64,000 nt of DNA from Acetobacter aceti. Lineage in GTDB: Bacteria; Pseudomonadota; Alphaproteobacteria; Acetobacterales; Acetobacteraceae. The notes under the pieces were generated by a model that saw only the letters and a program-made list of their open reading frames with translations, ran no database searches and was not told where the DNA came from. The first letter of the stretch is position 1. Each line of letters starts with the position of its first letter. Made by a program: the position numbers and the translations under genes. The stretch covers positions 1,798,001 to 1,862,000 of the forward strand of contig NZ_CP014692.1 of assembly GCF_002005445.1 (NCBI RefSeq), given 5' to 3'. Below are positions 61,301 through 64,000 of this stretch, piece by piece.

Positions 61301-64000
61301 ATGACCGGATCGGACAAGACGAACACGAGCAACGCTGAGGCAGACGGTTTTCGCGACACCGTTTTCCTACCGAAGACCTCGTTCCCGATGCGCGGCAATC
61401 TGCCTGCGCGGGAACCGGAACTGCTCGCCCGCTGGCAGGAGCTGGATCTCGACGGTAAAATTCTTGCCCAGAGTGAAGGCCGACCGCTGTTCGTGCTGCA
61501 TGACGGCCCTCCTTACGCCAACGGCAACCTGCATATCGGTCACGCCCTGAACAAGATCCTCAAGGACGTCATCAACCGCAGCCATCGCATGACAGGTTTT
61601 GCGGTCCATTACGTTCCCGGCTGGGACTGTCACGGTCTTCCCATCGAGTGGAAGGTTGAAGAGGAGTATCGCAAGGCGAAACGCGACAAGGATTCCATTC
61701 CTGTCCTTCAGTTCCGCGGCGAATGTCGTGCATGGGCCGCGAAATGGCTCGACGTGCAGATGGGCGAGTTCCAGCGGCTCGGCGTGCAGGGCGAATGGAA
61801 CCACCGCTATTCGACGATGGACTACAGTTCGGAGGCCGCCATCGTCGGTGAAATCGGCAAGTTCCTGCTGAACGGCGCGCTTTATCGCGGCCTGCGTCCG
61901 GTCATGTGGAGCCCGGTCGAAAAGACGGCGCTGGCGGAAGCCGAAATCGAGTATCACGACCACACCTCCACGACGATCTACGTCGCTTTCCCCATCATCA
62001 CGGACCCGACTTCGGCAGAGGCGCTCCGCGATGTGTCGGCCGTCATCTGGACCACGACCCCGTGGACGATCCCGGCCAACCGCGCCATCGCCTACAATCC
62101 GGAAATCACCTACGTCGTATTCCGCGCCGACGAGACCTCGCCTGATGCGGCCATCGCTCCCGGCATGAAACTGCTGGTTGCCGAAAGCCTTGTCGAGCAG
62201 GTCTGCAAGGATTGCGGCATCGTTGAGCACCATATTCTCTACACCATGCCGGGCTCCGCTCTGGATGGGGCCATCGCATCCCATCCTCTGCGGGGTCAGG
62301 GCTACGAGTTCGACGTGCCTTTGCTATCCGCCGAGTATGTCACTGCGGACGCAGGCACGGGTCTTGTTCATATCGCCCCGTCGCACGGCGAGGATGACTT
62401 TGCGGTCGGCAAGGCGAACGGGATCGAAATTCCTGAACTGATTGCGGATGATGGCCGTTACGTGGACCATGTGCCGCTGTTTGCTGGCATCCACGTCTTC
62501 AAGGCTGCCGAGCCTGTCTGCGCGGCCCTCGCCGCCAGCATGACGAAAGCCGCCGAAGAGGGTTCTGCGCCCAATGGCCTTCTGGCGCGTGGCGAACTCG
62601 TTCATTCCTACCCGCATTCATGGCGGTCACGGAAACCGATCATCTACCGCGCCACACCCCAGTGGTTCATCCGCATGGATGGTGAAAACCGGATTCGTGA
62701 GAAAGCGCTTCAGGCTCTCGGTGACGTCACTTTCGTCCCGGCGCAGGCCCGTAACCGCCTGACCTCCATGGTCGCCGACCGTCCGGACTGGTGCATTTCG
62801 CGTCAGCGCGCATGGGGCGTCCCCATCGCCGTGTTCGTGAACAGGCAGACCGGCGAAGTCCTGCGTGACGCCGCCGTCATGGACCGTATCGTCGCAGCCT
62901 TCCGTGAGGACGGCGCCGATGCCTGGTATGACAGTGACCCGTCACGCTTCCTCGGCAACGATTACAATGCGGCCGATTTCGAGCAGGTTTTCGACGTTGT
63001 CGATGTCTGGTTCGAGAGCGGCTCGACGCATTCTTTCGTGCTGAACAAACCCGGCCTGCGTTTCCCCGCCGACCTGTATCTGGAAGGTTCCGACCAGCAC
63101 CGCGGCTGGTTCCAGTCTTCCCTGCTGGAAAGTGTCGGGACACGCGGTGTCGCCCCTTACAGGACGCTTGTGACCAACGGCTTCGTGCTCGACGAGCAGG
63201 GTCGCAAGATGTCGAAATCCTTGGGTAACGTCATCGCGCCTCAGGACGTGAACGATTCGCTCGGCGCTGACATTCTCCGCCTGTGGGTGATGAATTCCGA
63301 CACCAACGAAGACCTTCGCATTGGCAAGGAAATCCTCAAGCAGCAGGGCGAGCTTTATCGACGCCTTCGCAATACGCTGCGCTGGCTCCTCGGCGCGCTG
63401 GAAGGCTATACTGATGCAGAAGCAGTTCCGTATGCGGAACTGCCCGAACTTGAGAAATGGGTGCTGCATCGCCTGACCGAATTTGACGGCATGATGCGTC
63501 AGGCCGTTGAGACGCATGAATGGGTGGGGGTTTACCCTGCCCTGCACGGGTTCTGCACCACCGACCTGTCAGCGTTCTATTTCGATGTCCGCAAGGATGT
63601 CATCTATTGCGACGGCACGGACAGCCTGCGTCGTCGTGCGGCTCGTACAGTGCTGGATGTCCTGCATCGTTGCCTCGCCACCTGGCTGGCGCCGGTGCTG
63701 GTCTTCACGGCGGATGACGCCTGGACAGCCCGTTTCGGCAAGGACTCCTCCGTGCATCTGGAATCCTTCCCGGTCATTCCGGAGGAATGGAATGATCCGG
63801 AACTTGGCGATCGCTGGACGACCCTGCGCGCCGTGCGCCGGATCGTCACCACGGGAATCGAATCCGCCCGCCGGTCCGGACTGATCGGTTCTTCCTTGCA
63901 GGCCGCTATCGAGCTGCCTGTCTATGAGGACAAGACTTCCCTGTTTGACGGGGTGGACTGGGCCGATCTGGCGATTGTCTCACAGGCTGAATTCACCATT
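61301..64000 (+). CDS. ileS: Isoleucyl-tRNA synthetase (partial, 3' end outside window)
   Basis: The first 900 codons are seen from ATG 61301 without a stop. This class I enzyme shows HIGH at residues 78-81 (GNLHIGHALNKIL), the editing domain with TTTPWTIPANRAI and HIAPSHGEDDFAVG, WFIRMDG, and KMSKS in GRKMSKSLGNV near residue 636. DVVDVWFESGSTH and LYLEGSDQHRGWFQSS are further signatures of the bacterial type. The last seen part is the anticodon-binding domain; any C-terminal zinc knuckle lies beyond the window. A GGGA six or so bases upstream may be the ribosome binding site. Confidence 0.96.
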   Translation, partial: MTGSDKTNTSNAEADGFRDTVFLPKTSFPMRGNLPAREPELLARWQELDLDGKILAQSEGRPLFVLHDGPPYANGNLHIGHALNKILKDVINRSHRMTGFAVHYVPGWDCHGLPIEWKVEEEYRKAKRDKDSIPVLQFRGECRAWAAKWLDVQMGEFQRLGVQGEWNHRYSTMDYSSEAAIVGEIGKFLLNGALYRGLRPVMWSPVEKTALAEAEIEYHDHTSTTIYVAFPIITDPTSAEALRDVSAVIWTTTPWTIPANRAIAYNPEITYVVFRADETSPDAAIAPGMKLLVAESLVEQVCKDCGIVEHHILYTMPGSALDGAIASHPLRGQGYEFDVPLLSAEYVTADAGTGLVHIAPSHGEDDFAVGKANGIEIPELIADDGRYVDHVPLFAGIHVFKAAEPVCAALAASMTKAAEEGSAPNGLLARGELVHSYPHSWRSRKPIIYRATPQWFIRMDGENRIREKALQALGDVTFVPAQARNRLTSMVADRPDWCISRQRAWGVPIAVFVNRQTGEVLRDAAVMDRIVAAFREDGADAWYDSDPSRFLGNDYNAADFEQVFDVVDVWFESGSTHSFVLNKPGLRFPADLYLEGSDQHRGWFQSSLLESVGTRGVAPYRTLVTNGFVLDEQGRKMSKSLGNVIAPQDVNDSLGADILRLWVMNSDTNEDLRIGKEILKQQGELYRRLRNTLRWLLGALEGYTDAEAVPYAELPELEKWVLHRLTEFDGMMRQAVETHEWVGVYPALHGFCTTDLSAFYFDVRKDVIYCDGTDSLRRRAARTVLDVLHRCLATWLAPVLVFTADDAWTARFGKDSSVHLESFPVIPEEWNDPELGDRWTTLRAVRRIVTTGIESARRSGLIGSSLQAAIELPVYEDKTSLFDGVDWADLAIVSQAEFTI

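Noticed and set aside
1..64000. Search for CRISPR arrays, insertion sequences, integrases, prophage genes and riboswitches
   Set aside because: No regularly spaced repeats, transposase or integrase motifs, or recognisable riboswitch folds were seen by eye; a covariance-model scan was not possible.

Overview
The window comes from the chromosome of an alphaproteobacterium, most likely an acetic acid bacterium (Acetobacteraceae, Acetobacter-like). The grounds are the overall protein character, an envC-ctpA-YibQ-rppH block, an mltB-rlpA-dacA-tmk-holB-metG-tatD block, a Wzy-type exopolysaccharide locus of acetan/xanthan style, and moderately high G+C broken by short AT-rich islands. It is mostly ordinary core genome. 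I see no transposase, prophage or CRISPR array. The genus is an inference and was not tested against a database.

Layout: (1) 1-5.1 kb: grxB (cut by the window edge) and argC on the minus strand, then a four-gene Mla/PqiC-type lipid transport operon (mlaE, mlaF, mlaD, auxiliary lipoprotein). (2) 5.4-12.7 kb: a 1165-residue methyltransferase-GT2-GT4 fusion, a glutamyl-tRNA synthetase, and a repetitive Ser/Thr-rich protein with about seven 47-residue repeats. (3) 12.9-22.1 kb: housekeeping genes: rlmH, upp, msrB, a small FPASD protein, gpmI, the cell-wall/division set envC-ctpA-YibQ, rppH, and a PAP2 phosphatase. (4) 22.5-31.3 kb: the exopolysaccharide locus: two GT4 enzymes, a small secreted protein, a Wzc-like co-polymerase/kinase, the priming sugar transferase, and divergently a beta-barrel protein and an OPX export lipoprotein. 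(5) 31.3-42.1 kb: sucCD, a quinone oxidoreductase, an alpha/beta hydrolase, a DUF2252 protein, and the stress operon prkA-DUF444-spoVR. (6) 42.6-51.5 kb: a long minus-strand run of replication, translation and peptidoglycan genes, headed by a small protein carrying a module also found in the large fusion glycosyltransferase. (7) 51.6-56.9 kb: a DedA/ATP-grasp pair, an orphan MlaD-like protein, uppP, an amino acid permease and a tRNA-Met. (8) 57-64 kb: paired palindromes, a polysaccharide polymerase, an LptM-like lipoprotein, argH, divergent tlpA and a Mop-like protein, and ileS (cut by the window edge).

The main functional theme outside housekeeping is envelope construction: EPS assembly (priming, chain extension, polymerisation, length control, export), lipid transport by two MCE proteins, undecaprenyl phosphate recycling (uppP), and peptidoglycan remodelling. 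The most promising uncharacterised material is the DedA/ATP-grasp pair, the 47-residue repeat protein, the shared FFD...GxxEGR module, the secreted protein inside the EPS operon, and several small genes of fewer than 60 codons.
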